From positions 1-39,969 of the forward strand of contig CALVKN010000009.1 of the NCBI GenBank assembly GCA_944332715.1: a DNA stretch of 39,969 nt, read 5' to 3'. Shown piece by piece: positions 1 through 7,369 of the stretch. The DNA is from an uncultured Bacilli bacterium. GTDB taxonomy: Bacteria > Bacillota_I > Bacilli_A > RF39 > UBA660. How positions within the stretch are numbered: position 1 is the stretch's first letter; each line of letters opens with the position of its first letter. The position numbers and the translations under genes are program-made. Under the pieces are notes generated by a model. That model did no database searches, had not been told where the DNA came from, and saw nothing but the letters and a program-made list of their open reading frames with translations.

Positions 1-18
1 GAAGTTGGTAGGTGTAGT

Positions 19-201
19 ATGAAAACATTTAATCCGTATCCATTAAGAATAGATGAAGAATTAATGGAAGAACTAAAAGAAATGGCGGAAGCTCATTCAC
101 GGAGTGTAAACAAAGAAATTGAATTTTTAATTAAAGAGGCAATCAAAAAATATAGGATTGAAAATCCCGAAGAAAACAAACCAAAGAAAAAGACAAGTTA
201 A
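19..201 (+). CDS. Arc-like ribbon-helix-helix DNA-binding protein
   Basis: A 60-aa protein whose first 45 residues fit the Arc/MetJ ribbon-helix-helix fold: a short N-terminal strand (PYPLRIDEEL), then helix 1 (EELKEMAEAHSRSVN) and helix 2 (KEIEFLIKEAIKKY), followed by a Lys/Glu-rich tail. Such proteins dimerise and bind operators through the strand; many are antitoxins or autoregulators. The start has an AGGTG Shine-Dalgarno just upstream. No toxin partner is visible, but the upstream side lies outside the window. The gene converges on gatB, and its last codons form one arm of a shared terminator. Family confident, target unknown. Confidence 0.75.
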   Translation: MKTFNPYPLRIDEELMEELKEMAEAHSRSVNKEIEFLIKEAIKKYRIENPEENKPKKKTS

Positions 202-223
202 CTAATTATCTAACTTGTCTTTT
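188..223. terminator. Bidirectional intrinsic terminator between RHH gene and gatB
   Basis: A perfect 13-bp inverted repeat (188-200 with 211-223) with a 10-nt loop is flanked by A/T tracts on both sides, so it can terminate both convergent transcripts. It overlaps the final codons and stop codons of both genes, which end at 201 and 202. Confidence 0.85.
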
Positions 224-1629
224 AATATTTCTTTAGTTATTACAGGATTTGCTTTTCCTCTAGTTTCTTTCATTACTTGACCTACGAAATAATCAAATAG
301 ATTAGTTTTACCGTTTTTATATTGTTCTATTTGATTTGGATTATTTTGAAGTATTGTATCAATTATTGCTTCAATTTCACCCTTATCAGTTATTTGAGCA
401 GTATCTTTACTAATATAAGTTTTAGGTTCTTTTTTTTCTTCTAGGGACTTAAAGAATATTTCTTTAGCTTGTTTTGATGAAATAGTTCCCTTTACTTGTT
501 CATCAATTAGTTCTTTTAACATATTTGGTTTTAAGTAAAATTCACTTAAAGTGATATCATGTTTACCTAAATAAGCAATAATTTGTACTGTAAGCCAGTT
601 TGCTGCAGTTTTTGCATCCATTCCAAGTCTAACGCATTCTTCAAAATAATCGGCATAATCTTTTTCTTTTATAATAATACTTGCATCATATTCTGATAAC
701 CCAAAATCATTAATATACATGGCTTTTCTTTCTCTTGGAAGCATTGGAATAGACTCTCTTATTTCCATTAACCAACTCTTATCAATGCGATATTTTGGTA
801 TGTTTGGTTCCACAAAGTATTTATAATCAATTGCATCAACTTTACTACGCATATGAATAGTAGTACCACTCTCTTCATCAAATCTTCTTGTTTCTTGTTC
901 TACTTCATCATACCTACCGGCATCTTTTAACTCTGATTGCCTTTTTATTTCATATTGGATAGCATCATATACATTACCAAAAGAGTTTATATTTTTAATT
1001 TCTACCTTAGTACCAAGTTCTGTTGCATCTGGATCCATTATAGATACATTGACATCGCATCTAATTTGGCCCTTTTTGGTATCTGCTTCTGATACATCGC
1101 AGTATTGATAAATTCTACGCATTGTCTCTAGGAAGGCAACTGCTTCTTCCGCTGAATTTAAGCATGGTTCTGTAACAAGTTCTAAAAGTGGTACTCCTGC
1201 TCTATTATAATCAATTAAAGATACATCATATAAGTGATCTAGACTTGCAGCATCTTCTTCTAGATGGATATCATGAATTAAAACTTCTTTTTCATATCCA
1301 TCACATTCAATAGTAATAGAGCCATTTACTCCAACTGGATCATGCATTTGGGTAATTTGAAATCCTTTAGGTAAATCCGGATAATAATAGTTCTTACGAT
1401 CAAAATACATATATTCTGGTTGTTTGCAGTTTAAAACCATACTCATCATTAAAGCTTTTCTAATACATTCTTTATTGACAACTGGTAAAGTCCCCGGAAA
1501 AGCCATATCTACAGGTCTTACATTATCATTGGCTATTTCATTATAAGAATTACGAGCAGAAGAAAATACTTTAGAGTTACTTTTTAACTCACAATGCATT
1601 TCTAGCCCAATTACTGCTTTATATTTCAT
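202..1629 (-). CDS. gatB: Asp-tRNA(Asn)/Glu-tRNA(Gln) amidotransferase subunit B
   Basis: A 475-aa GatB, the kinase/transamidase subunit of GatCAB. It phosphorylates the side chain of misacylated Asp-tRNA(Asn) or Glu-tRNA(Gln) and replaces it with an amide using ammonia from GatA. It begins with the IGLEMHCELKSNSKVF version of the conserved IGLEVHxxL block, has YYYPDLPKGFQITQ and the VELVTEP-type motif (PLLELVTEP), and ends in the helical and YqeY-like tRNA-binding tail (GQVMKETRGKANP). The usual Cys-rich zinc-ribbon residues after the first block are absent. ATG overlaps the gatA stop by 4 nt, indicating translational coupling. Last gene of the T-box-controlled operon. Confidence 0.97.
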   Translation of the reverse strand: MKYKAVIGLEMHCELKSNSKVFSSARNSYNEIANDNVRPVDMAFPGTLPVVNKECIRKALMMSMVLNCKQPEYMYFDRKNYYYPDLPKGFQITQMHDPVGVNGSITIECDGYEKEVLIHDIHLEEDAASLDHLYDVSLIDYNRAGVPLLELVTEPCLNSAEEAVAFLETMRRIYQYCDVSEADTKKGQIRCDVNVSIMDPDATELGTKVEIKNINSFGNVYDAIQYEIKRQSELKDAGRYDEVEQETRRFDEESGTTIHMRSKVDAIDYKYFVEPNIPKYRIDKSWLMEIRESIPMLPRERKAMYINDFGLSEYDASIIIKEKDYADYFEECVRLGMDAKTAANWLTVQIIAYLGKHDITLSEFYLKPNMLKELIDEQVKGTISSKQAKEIFFKSLEEKKEPKTYISKDTAQITDKGEIEAIIDTILQNNPNQIEQYKNGKTNLFDYFVGQVMKETRGKANPVITKEILKDKLDN

Positions 1630-3080
1630 CTATAATCCCTCGCAATCATATCTTTATATTCCATTGTAGATTCCAGTGCATATGCAATATTTAATACATC
1701 TATATCCTTTTTACAATTACCTGTTATATTTATTCCTACTGGTAAATTATCGATAAATCCATCAGGTATCGTAATTGATGGAAAACCTCCGAAATTACCA
1801 ATTTGCAAATGTTCTTCCAAAATTGCTGTATTATCACTATTTAGTTCATCTTTAGAACCATCAATATATGGAGCAACACCAGTTGATACTGGTAAAACTA
1901 AAGCATCATAACTTTCAAATAATTCTTTCATCTTATCTACAATTAATCTTCTAAGGCGTTGTGCATTAACAAAATATCTTTCTTGGTTTTCTTTTTGTAA
2001 AATATATGAACCAATTACAAATCTTCTTTTTATTAAAGGCGAAAATCCTTTAGTTCTGTGATCCTTCATAATACTCTCATAAGTATCTCCCTTACCTCTT
2101 GGACCAAATATAATACCAGTTAAATTAGACATATTACTTGTGGCCTCAGCACAAGATAAACATACATACACACTAGGAATGCATTGGAGTAATGCCTTAT
2201 CTACAGATACTTCATCAACTGTACATCCAAGACCTTTTAACTTATCTACTGCTTCATGAAATATTTCTAAATGTCTTTTAAGTTCGTTTGATGCATCCGG
2301 ATAATTACTTATATCAACTATTTCTTTGATATAGAATAATTTTTTTCCCTTTACGTTTCCATCAATTGAATCATATAAATGAATATCACTTGAATCCCAA
2401 CTAGTTTGGTCATACTTATCGATTCCCTTCATCGCATCAACTACAATTGCGGCATCCTTAACACTGCGTGTAAGTACCCCACAAGTATCTAGGCTTGATG
2501 CAAATGGAAAAAGTCCATATCTTGAAATCATACCATAAGTGGGTTTATATCCAACAATTCCGCAAAATGCTGCAGGTTTACGAATAGAATCCCCGGTATC
2601 ACTACCTAAAGCATAAGGATAAACACCAGCAGCAACTGCTGCAGCAGAACCACTTGATGAACCAGCACACATTCTTGAAGTATCCCAAGGATTACGAATA
2701 ACCCCAGTATGAGCAGTAGTTCCAGTTCCTCCCATACCAAATTCATCTAAAGCAGTTTTATTAACACCGACTGCTCCACGGCTCTTTAAATTAGCAACTG
2801 CTGTGGCATCAAAAAATGGCACATAATCTTTTAACGTATTACTAGAACCAGTTGATAGTATATCTTTAGTAGAATAATTATCTTTAATACCATATGGAAT
2901 ACCAGATAACAGTTCATCAGTAACTTTTGCACCCTTAGCATCATCCATAATAGTTACAAAAGCATTACACGACTCTTGAACTTTTTTAGACTTTTCTAAA
3001 GATTCACTAACTAATTCATCACTAGTTATTTCGCCATTTTTAAGCATTTCATGTAATTTTTCTATTCCAAGTTCGGTCAT
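1626..3080 (-). CDS. gatA: Asp-tRNA(Asn)/Glu-tRNA(Gln) amidotransferase subunit A
   Basis: A 484-aa amidase-signature protein, the glutaminase subunit of GatCAB. The catalytic Lys is in PYGIKDN. The Ser-rich cis-Ser loop reads AGSSSGSAAAVAAG, where most GatA proteins have GGSSGGS. The nucleophile block reads GSDTGDSIRKPA, against the usual GSDTGGSIRQPA; the triad residues Lys-Ser-Ser are kept but glycines next to them are changed. It overlaps the gatC stop by one base (TAATG) and gatB by 4 nt. Function as GatA is clear from family and context; the altered loop is noted as a finding. Confidence 0.96.
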   Translation of the reverse strand: MTELGIEKLHEMLKNGEITSDELVSESLEKSKKVQESCNAFVTIMDDAKGAKVTDELLSGIPYGIKDNYSTKDILSTGSSNTLKDYVPFFDATAVANLKSRGAVGVNKTALDEFGMGGTGTTAHTGVIRNPWDTSRMCAGSSSGSAAAVAAGVYPYALGSDTGDSIRKPAAFCGIVGYKPTYGMISRYGLFPFASSLDTCGVLTRSVKDAAIVVDAMKGIDKYDQTSWDSSDIHLYDSIDGNVKGKKLFYIKEIVDISNYPDASNELKRHLEIFHEAVDKLKGLGCTVDEVSVDKALLQCIPSVYVCLSCAEATSNMSNLTGIIFGPRGKGDTYESIMKDHRTKGFSPLIKRRFVIGSYILQKENQERYFVNAQRLRRLIVDKMKELFESYDALVLPVSTGVAPYIDGSKDELNSDNTAILEEHLQIGNFGGFPSITIPDGFIDNLPVGINITGNCKKDIDVLNIAYALESTMEYKDMIARDYR

Positions 3081-3376
3081 TATCCCACCACCTTCGGTAC
3101 TTCTATTTCTCTATCTTCATATTTATCACAATTTCTAAGTAAGTCTTCAATAGGAATTGATTCTTCTGCCACATCTTCCCTTAAGACAAACTCAAAATCA
3201 TCTAAAGCATGAGTCATCGGCTCAACATCACTAATATTTGGCATATCAGCAATAATTTGCATATTAGCATCAATTATATCAAATTCTTTTAAAACTAAAT
3301 CATTTTCTTCTTTAGTTAAACCAATAAGTAATTTATCAGCATAACTATCTACCATTTCTTTTGTAAATTTACTCAT
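3080..3376 (-). CDS. gatC: Asp-tRNA(Asn)/Glu-tRNA(Gln) amidotransferase subunit C
   Basis: A 98-aa GatC, the small subunit that wraps around and stabilises the GatA-GatB interface. It matches the family in length and in its central block, in which helix VLKEFDIIDANMQIIADM is followed by the conserved DVEPMTHALD and FVLREDVAEESI. The start overlaps the end of the preceding 159-aa gene by 8 nt and its stop overlaps the gatA start, so gatC, gatA and gatB form a tightly coupled unit behind aspS1. Confidence 0.93.
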   Translation of the reverse strand: MSKFTKEMVDSYADKLLIGLTKEENDLVLKEFDIIDANMQIIADMPNISDVEPMTHALDDFEFVLREDVAEESIPIEDLLRNCDKYEDREIEVPKVVG

Positions 3377-3848
3377 ATCTATTACGTATCCTTCCTATAT
3401 TATCTCTATCTTTATATTCAAAACTATATACGCAACCACCAGATTCATCAGTAATTTTAATACCTGTTCTTAAGTTCTCTTCATCACTAAGTCTTGTTAC
3501 ACTATAATCTGTAAAATCAAAAAGTATTGTCCCCATAGCATCAGCTTTATTAAGTAAGAATGTAAACTTAGCCTTATAATTATCTCCTTCCAAGGTTATA
3601 TTTAAATTTAAAGCAATCATATCAATCACGGGCTTTAATACTTGAAAAAAATCATCATTATTAGCTAAATTTCTATCTACCTCAACATTAGATATTGCAT
3701 CACTTTTAAGACTCATATAAATTCTACCTAATTTAGTTACGGCATCAAAATAAGTGTGCGGAGATAAAACAATGATATTATCTAGTGTTTCCAGTGCTTC
3801 AAATACACCATTTATTTTTACTCCTTTAGTATATTCAATATTTAGCAT
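3369..3848 (-). CDS. Unrecognised 159-aa protein within the aspS1-gatCAB operon
   Basis: I do not recognise this family. The start is well supported by AAGGAGG seven bases upstream of ATG. The protein is acidic, has no signal peptide or membrane segment, and looks like a mixed alpha/beta globular protein (alternating strands near NIIVLSP, ITLEGDNYKAKFTFLL, TILFDF, GGCVYSFEYKD). It lies 13 bases after aspS1 and overlaps gatC by 8 nt, so it is made from the same mRNA and probably translationally coupled to gatC. A role in tRNA-dependent amidation or its assembly is only an inference from position. Confidence 0.75.
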   Translation of the reverse strand: MLNIEYTKGVKINGVFEALETLDNIIVLSPHTYFDAVTKLGRIYMSLKSDAISNVEVDRNLANNDDFFQVLKPVIDMIALNLNITLEGDNYKAKFTFLLNKADAMGTILFDFTDYSVTRLSDEENLRTGIKITDESGGCVYSFEYKDRDNIGRIRNRYE

Positions 3849-3861
3849 AAACCTCCTTAAA

Positions 3862-5613
3862 TTAATCTAAATCTATTTTAATACCAAGTTCCTTTAATTG
3901 TTTATAACTTACTACATCTGGTGCTCCATCCATCAAATCTTGGGCTGTTTGGGTTTTAGGGAATGCTATAACATCTTTAATATCATTAGTTCCCGCTAAA
4001 ACCATGACTAATCTTTCAATACCCGGAGCAATACCAGCATGCGGCGGAACACCATATTTAAATGCTTCTAACATAAAACCAAATCTAGCTTGAGCTTCTT
4101 TTTCACTAATGCTTAATGCTTTAAATACCTTTTGTAAATCTTGATATTTATGATTTCTAACTCCTCCACTAGCAAGTTCATAACCATTGACAACTAAATC
4201 ATAACTTCTTGATATACAATGTTCTGGATCATTAATAGTATTGATATCCTTAACCATCGTAAATGGATTATGTTCTGCTTTCCATCTTTTTTCTGCTTCA
4301 CTCCACTCAAAGAACGGAAAATCAGTAATCCATAAGAAATTTAGTTTTTCTTCATCAATTAAACTAAGTTCCCGAGCAATCTTTACTCTTAAGGCCCCTA
4401 GGGATGCATAAACAATTTTTGGCTTATCCGCAACTATTAGTATTAAATCATTGTTATCTACGCCATAAGTATTTTTAATCCATTCTAGTTTTTCATCTTC
4501 TAAGTTTTTAGCAATAACTCCATTGAATTGATCGTTATCATACTTAAGCCAAGCAAGTCCTTTAGCACCATAAATTTTTACAAAATCTGTTAAGTGTTCC
4601 ACATCAGTTCTTGAATATTTATCACCATTATTTTTAACAATCAAACACTTAGCAATGCCACCATCTTCAATATTCTTACGAAAAACGTTCATCGATGTAT
4701 CTTTTAGGATTTTCGTTAAATCTAATAATTCTAATTCAAATCTAGTATCAGGCTTATCAGATCCATATCTATCCATAGCCTCATTATAAGTCATTCTTGG
4801 AAAATCTGCAAGTTCAAACCCTTTTACATCCTTAACAATTTGTTTTATCATACCTTCAGTTACATTAAATACATCTTCTTCATCTGCAAAAGACATCTCT
4901 AAATCTATTTGACTAAACTCGGGTTGGCGATCAGCCCTTAAATCTTCATCTCTAAAGCATCTAGCAATTTGGTAATATTTTTCAAAGCCACTAACCATTA
5001 ATATTTGCTTAAATATCTGTGGTGACTGAGGAAGAGCATAAAATGAGCCTTTATTAATTCTTGATGGAACTAAATAATCTCTTGCTCCTTCCGGAGTACT
5101 TTTACAAAGAATCGGTGTTTCAATCTCTAAAAATCCTTGACTATTTAAAAACTCTCTCGCACTAGTAATAATTTTGTGTCTTAAAATTATATTATTTTTT
5201 AATTTTTCTCTTCGCAAGTCTAAATAACGATACTTTAAAGCAACTGATTCGTTAATTTCTGTTTCTTCATCATAAACATTAAAGGGAAGTGTATCACACT
5301 CACTTAAAACGTTTAAATCACTTGCCATAAGTTCTATTTCTCCAGTTTGAATATTTGGATTGATCATATCTTTATCTCTTAAAATAATTTCTCCAGTTAC
5401 TTCAATACAATATTCATTTTTTAATGCCTCAGCAATTGCAAACTCTTGCTTTAAAAAACCTCGGTTAAATACAACTTGCAAAATTCCTGATCTATCACGT
5501 AAGTCAACAAATATAACTCCTCCCATATCTCTTCTTTTGTTAACCCAGCCATAAACAGTTACAGTCTTACCAATATCACTTTTACTAAATTCTGCATTAT
5601 TATATTTTTTCAT
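3862..5613 (-). CDS. aspS: Aspartyl-tRNA synthetase 1, probably non-discriminating
   Basis: A 583-aa bacterial-type class II AspRS: N-terminal OB anticodon-binding domain (GWVNKRRDMGGVIF near residue 22), motif 2 FRDEDLRADRQPEF from residue 220, a GAD insertion, and motif 3 GIAPGIERLVM. Three signature spots differ from aspS2 and from E. coli/Bacillus enzymes: EHNPFT instead of HHPFT, ELASGGVRNH instead of GGGSVRIH, and GIAPGIER instead of GLAFGLDR. These match the form seen in many bacteria that use non-discriminating AspRS with GatCAB. Position 30 of the OB fold is Met, where discriminating enzymes usually have Leu. First gene of the gatCAB operon, so it likely supplies Asp-tRNA(Asn). RBS is AAGGAGG. 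Specificity is inferred. Confidence 0.95.
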   Translation of the reverse strand: MKKYNNAEFSKSDIGKTVTVYGWVNKRRDMGGVIFVDLRDRSGILQVVFNRGFLKQEFAIAEALKNEYCIEVTGEIILRDKDMINPNIQTGEIELMASDLNVLSECDTLPFNVYDEETEINESVALKYRYLDLRREKLKNNIILRHKIITSAREFLNSQGFLEIETPILCKSTPEGARDYLVPSRINKGSFYALPQSPQIFKQILMVSGFEKYYQIARCFRDEDLRADRQPEFSQIDLEMSFADEEDVFNVTEGMIKQIVKDVKGFELADFPRMTYNEAMDRYGSDKPDTRFELELLDLTKILKDTSMNVFRKNIEDGGIAKCLIVKNNGDKYSRTDVEHLTDFVKIYGAKGLAWLKYDNDQFNGVIAKNLEDEKLEWIKNTYGVDNNDLILIVADKPKIVYASLGALRVKIARELSLIDEEKLNFLWITDFPFFEWSEAEKRWKAEHNPFTMVKDINTINDPEHCISRSYDLVVNGYELASGGVRNHKYQDLQKVFKALSISEKEAQARFGFMLEAFKYGVPPHAGIAPGIERLVMVLAGTNDIKDVIAFPKTQTAQDLMDGAPDVVSYKQLKELGIKIDLD

Positions 5614-5635
5614 TATAATTCCTCCTTAAATAAAA

Positions 5636-5832
5636 AAGCCTAGATAATGTAAGGGCGAGTATTCCCGCGGTGCCACCTTACTTTTCTAGGCTCAAGTTAT
5701 TTTATCGCAACTCTGCGTTTTATGTTTTTTAGAACTGTTTTTCAAATAAATTCCTCTTCGGTATTTCCAGCATACTAACCTTCTCTGTTAAGATTCTTTT
5801 ATTTTACTCGTTTCTCATAAAAATCCGATATG
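5636..5832 (-). promoter_or_regulatory. T-box riboswitch upstream of aspS1-gatCAB, probable Asn (AAC) specifier
   Basis: The conserved T-box AAGGTGGCACCGCGGG lies at 5679-5664 and is followed by a terminator whose arms run from 5637 to 5692 and end in a T tract. Upstream is stem I with an AGTA loop-E motif at about 5808-5805, followed by the AAATAAA arm of an AAATAAA/TTTATTT helix. The opposite strand of the specifier loop reads GAAAAACA. The best specifier is AAC (5739-5737) followed by A, an Asn codon. A GAA (Glu) triplet at 5743-5741 overlaps the same loop. Uncharged tRNA(Asn) would stabilise the antiterminator and switch the operon on. The T-box itself is certain; the specifier register is moderately sure because the loop is one base longer than in aspS2. 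Confidence 0.93.
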
Positions 5833-5837
5833 TCATA

Positions 5838-5866
5838 ATTTTACAATAAATATCTATGCTTGTCAA
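5838..5866 (-). promoter_or_regulatory. Sigma-A promoter of aspS1-gatCAB
   Basis: TTGACA (5866-5861), a 17-base spacer, then TAAAAT (5843-5838). It starts transcription near 5831, just before T-box stem I, and lies just after the stop of the upstream gene. Confidence 0.85.
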
Positions 5867-5875
5867 TTATTGTAT

Positions 5876-6448
5876 TTAAGAAAAATCTACTGAAACAACT
5901 TTACCATTACTATTTTTAACTCTACTTAATTTATTATTTTTTCTTTTATAACCCTTAGAATTAAAATAGTATTTAGCAATATCTAAAGCATTTAAACCAT
6001 ATTCAGTAAATTCCCCATTATCCCCAAAAATTTCTTTGCACAAACTACTATTTTTATCGTTATCTACTTCCTCAATAGCTTTAGATATCGCAGCATGAAA
6101 AGTTTTTATCCCTATATCAAGATCATTTCTAGCAATATCAAAGTAAAACTGAGAAAAAGGATTATTTAACTGTTCTGTTAGTTCCTCTTCACTTAAAACC
6201 TCAAATCTTACAGGAACACCCTTTAACTGATTTAATATTGCCATAATTAATTCTTTATAGAAATATGTTCCTATATAGTCTAGAGAAAACCCCATTTCCT
6301 CTAATATTGCAATTACTTCAAGTTCTTCTAGGCTTATTGCATCATCATGCTTTTCTCCTCTTTTATAAGCCTTATATGCTTTCTTTTCACCATGAATATT
6401 ATTAACCATAAAATTCAAATATTGAATATTTTTATTATCATCGTTCAT
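5876..6448 (-). CDS. Spo0A C-terminal-domain-like protein
   Basis: A 190-aa protein starting at ATG 6448, with GGAGAGG upstream. Residues about 45-140 resemble the Spo0A DNA-binding domain: IAILEEMGFSLDYIGTYFYK fits the family pattern of a first helix and GxxYL-type turn, and FYFDIARNDLDIGIKTFHAA followed by ISKAIEEV fits the LYP-IA-xx-RVERAIRHAIE region. No receiver domain precedes it, and the C-terminal 50 residues are Lys-rich and unlike Spo0A. It may bind DNA or be a repurposed fold. It has its own strong promoter and a structured terminator leader, unlike the genes around it. Fold assignment is by eye and moderate. Confidence 0.55.
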   Translation of the reverse strand: MNDDNKNIQYLNFMVNNIHGEKKAYKAYKRGEKHDDAISLEELEVIAILEEMGFSLDYIGTYFYKELIMAILNQLKGVPVRFEVLSEEELTEQLNNPFSQFYFDIARNDLDIGIKTFHAAISKAIEEVDNDKNSSLCKEIFGDNGEFTEYGLNALDIAKYYFNSKGYKRKNNKLSRVKNSNGKVVSVDFS

Positions 6449-6472
6449 TTTATTTTTCCTCTCCATCCGCAT

Positions 6473-6570
6473 TAAAAAAGTACGGAATCTATACAGTGAC
6501 TCCGTACTCAAAAGTGCGTGTAGGTATTAACCCGAGATAGCTCGAACGATTCTTATATCTCCTCACATGT
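6473..6570 (-). promoter_or_regulatory. Structured leader with intrinsic terminator (unclassified)
   Basis: Between the promoter at 6604-6577 and the downstream ATG at 6448 lies a roughly 100-nt leader. It contains a first hairpin (arms 6556-6561 and 6534-6539), a conserved-looking linker (GGGTTAATACCTACACGC), then a perfect 8-bp terminator stem (6501-6508 with 6479-6486) followed by six T residues. This is the layout of an attenuator or riboswitch. I checked it against T-box, TPP, purine, preQ1, fluoride, ZTP, THF, SAM and guanidine consensus motifs from memory and found no match. Confidence 0.6.
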
Positions 6571-6576
6571 ATTAAT

Positions 6577-6604
6577 ATTATACTATTTATTTTTAATTTG
6601 TCAA
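6577..6604 (-). promoter_or_regulatory. Strong sigma-A promoter of the structured leader
   Basis: Both hexamers are perfect: TTGACA (6604-6599), a 16-base spacer and TATAAT (6582-6577). The -35 box lies three bases beyond the fic stop codon. Confidence 0.85.
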
Positions 6605-6606
6605 AC

Positions 6607-7224
6607 TTACCTAGAACCACTAGATAATTCTTCTCGACGACTAACTAACCCTTTAGCAATCTCTATTTCTATTAAACTCTTGCCAACATAACCGTATTTA
6701 ACTCCCATATTTAATTGTTCTTTATCCATCTTTGACCATTTTAATTTATAATCTTTCATATATTTATCAACAAATTCTCGCAGGAATTCTCTTGTTGTTC
6801 TTCCATTTCCTTCTCTAAAAGGATGTACAGTCAATATATCATAGTAAAATTCTGCTAAAAATATGACATAATCACGATAACATTGACATTTTAAAAAGTC
6901 TTGATGCATCTCATTTAAAACAGTATCTAAACTTGCCTCTATTTCACTATTGGTAACAAAGTAAAAATCCTTACGCATATCAACATTGCGAAATTCCCCT
7001 GCAAAAGGATAGATATCTTCAAATAAATAGCGATGAATGTCTCTATAATGGGTAGCATCAAAATTGCCCTCAATTGGATTAATATATAGTTCAGTTAATT
7101 TACTAAATGTTATATCAGCTTCCACTTGTTGTAATTCATCCGCATCAGTTATACCAAGTTTATTTTTTAAAACATTAGTCCCTGGATAAAAATAATTATC
7201 CCATCTAATATCATGACTTTCCAT
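6607..7224 (-). CDS. fic: Fic-family toxin (putative AMP transferase)
   Basis: A 205-aa Fic-domain protein with the catalytic loop HPFREGNGR at residues 134-142. His134 is the expected general base, and Glu/Asn/Gly/Arg of the loop bind the nucleotide phosphates and metal. The flap region lies near residues 84-92 (MRKDFYFVT). No (S/T)xxxE(G/N) inhibitory motif is visible inside the protein, so inhibition must come in trans. A 52-aa VbhA-like protein is encoded immediately upstream and overlaps this start by 14 nt, which is the layout of a class I Fic toxin-antitoxin pair. Fic proteins usually AMPylate a target protein (for known toxins, topoisomerase subunits); the target here is unknown. Confidence 0.92.
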   Translation of the reverse strand: MESHDIRWDNYFYPGTNVLKNKLGITDADELQQVEADITFSKLTELYINPIEGNFDATHYRDIHRYLFEDIYPFAGEFRNVDMRKDFYFVTNSEIEASLDTVLNEMHQDFLKCQCYRDYVIFLAEFYYDILTVHPFREGNGRTTREFLREFVDKYMKDYKLKWSKMDKEQLNMGVKYGYVGKSLIEIEIAKGLVSRREELSSGSR

Positions 7225-7369
7225 TACTTTTTTCTCCTTTAGATCTCTTTAATGTTACATTTTTTTCCTCATCAAGAGCATCTTTAATTACATCACTACT
7301 TACTTTTAAGTCCTCTAATTCAACATTTGCTAAAGCTTCTTCTACTGCTTCTTTTTTTAAATCACTCAT
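7211..7369 (-). CDS. VbhA-like Fic antitoxin, 52 aa
   Basis: This short gene encodes a mostly helical 52-aa protein starting MSDLKKEAVEEALANVELED. It overlaps the kinase stop by 8 nt and the fic start by 14 nt, so all three are translationally coupled. Its helix matches the VbhA-like antitoxin pattern (xxAVExAxASxxLEGLxxS), and the inhibitory Glu can be aligned at residue 19. The motif is diverged: N-V-E-L-E-D where the consensus is (S/T)-x-x-x-E-(G/N). In the family, the Glu blocks the gamma-phosphate position of ATP in Fic. Assignment rests on size, position and helix pattern. Confidence 0.7.
   Translation of the reverse strand: MSDLKKEAVEEALANVELEDLKVSSDVIKDALDEEKNVTLKRSKGEKSNGKS

Noticed and set aside
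6449-6511. An extended N-terminus for the Spo0A-C-like gene from a TTG at 6511
   Set aside because: The extra codons lie inside the terminator hairpin and have no Shine-Dalgarno; the ATG at 6448 has GGAGAGG and starts the conserved part.
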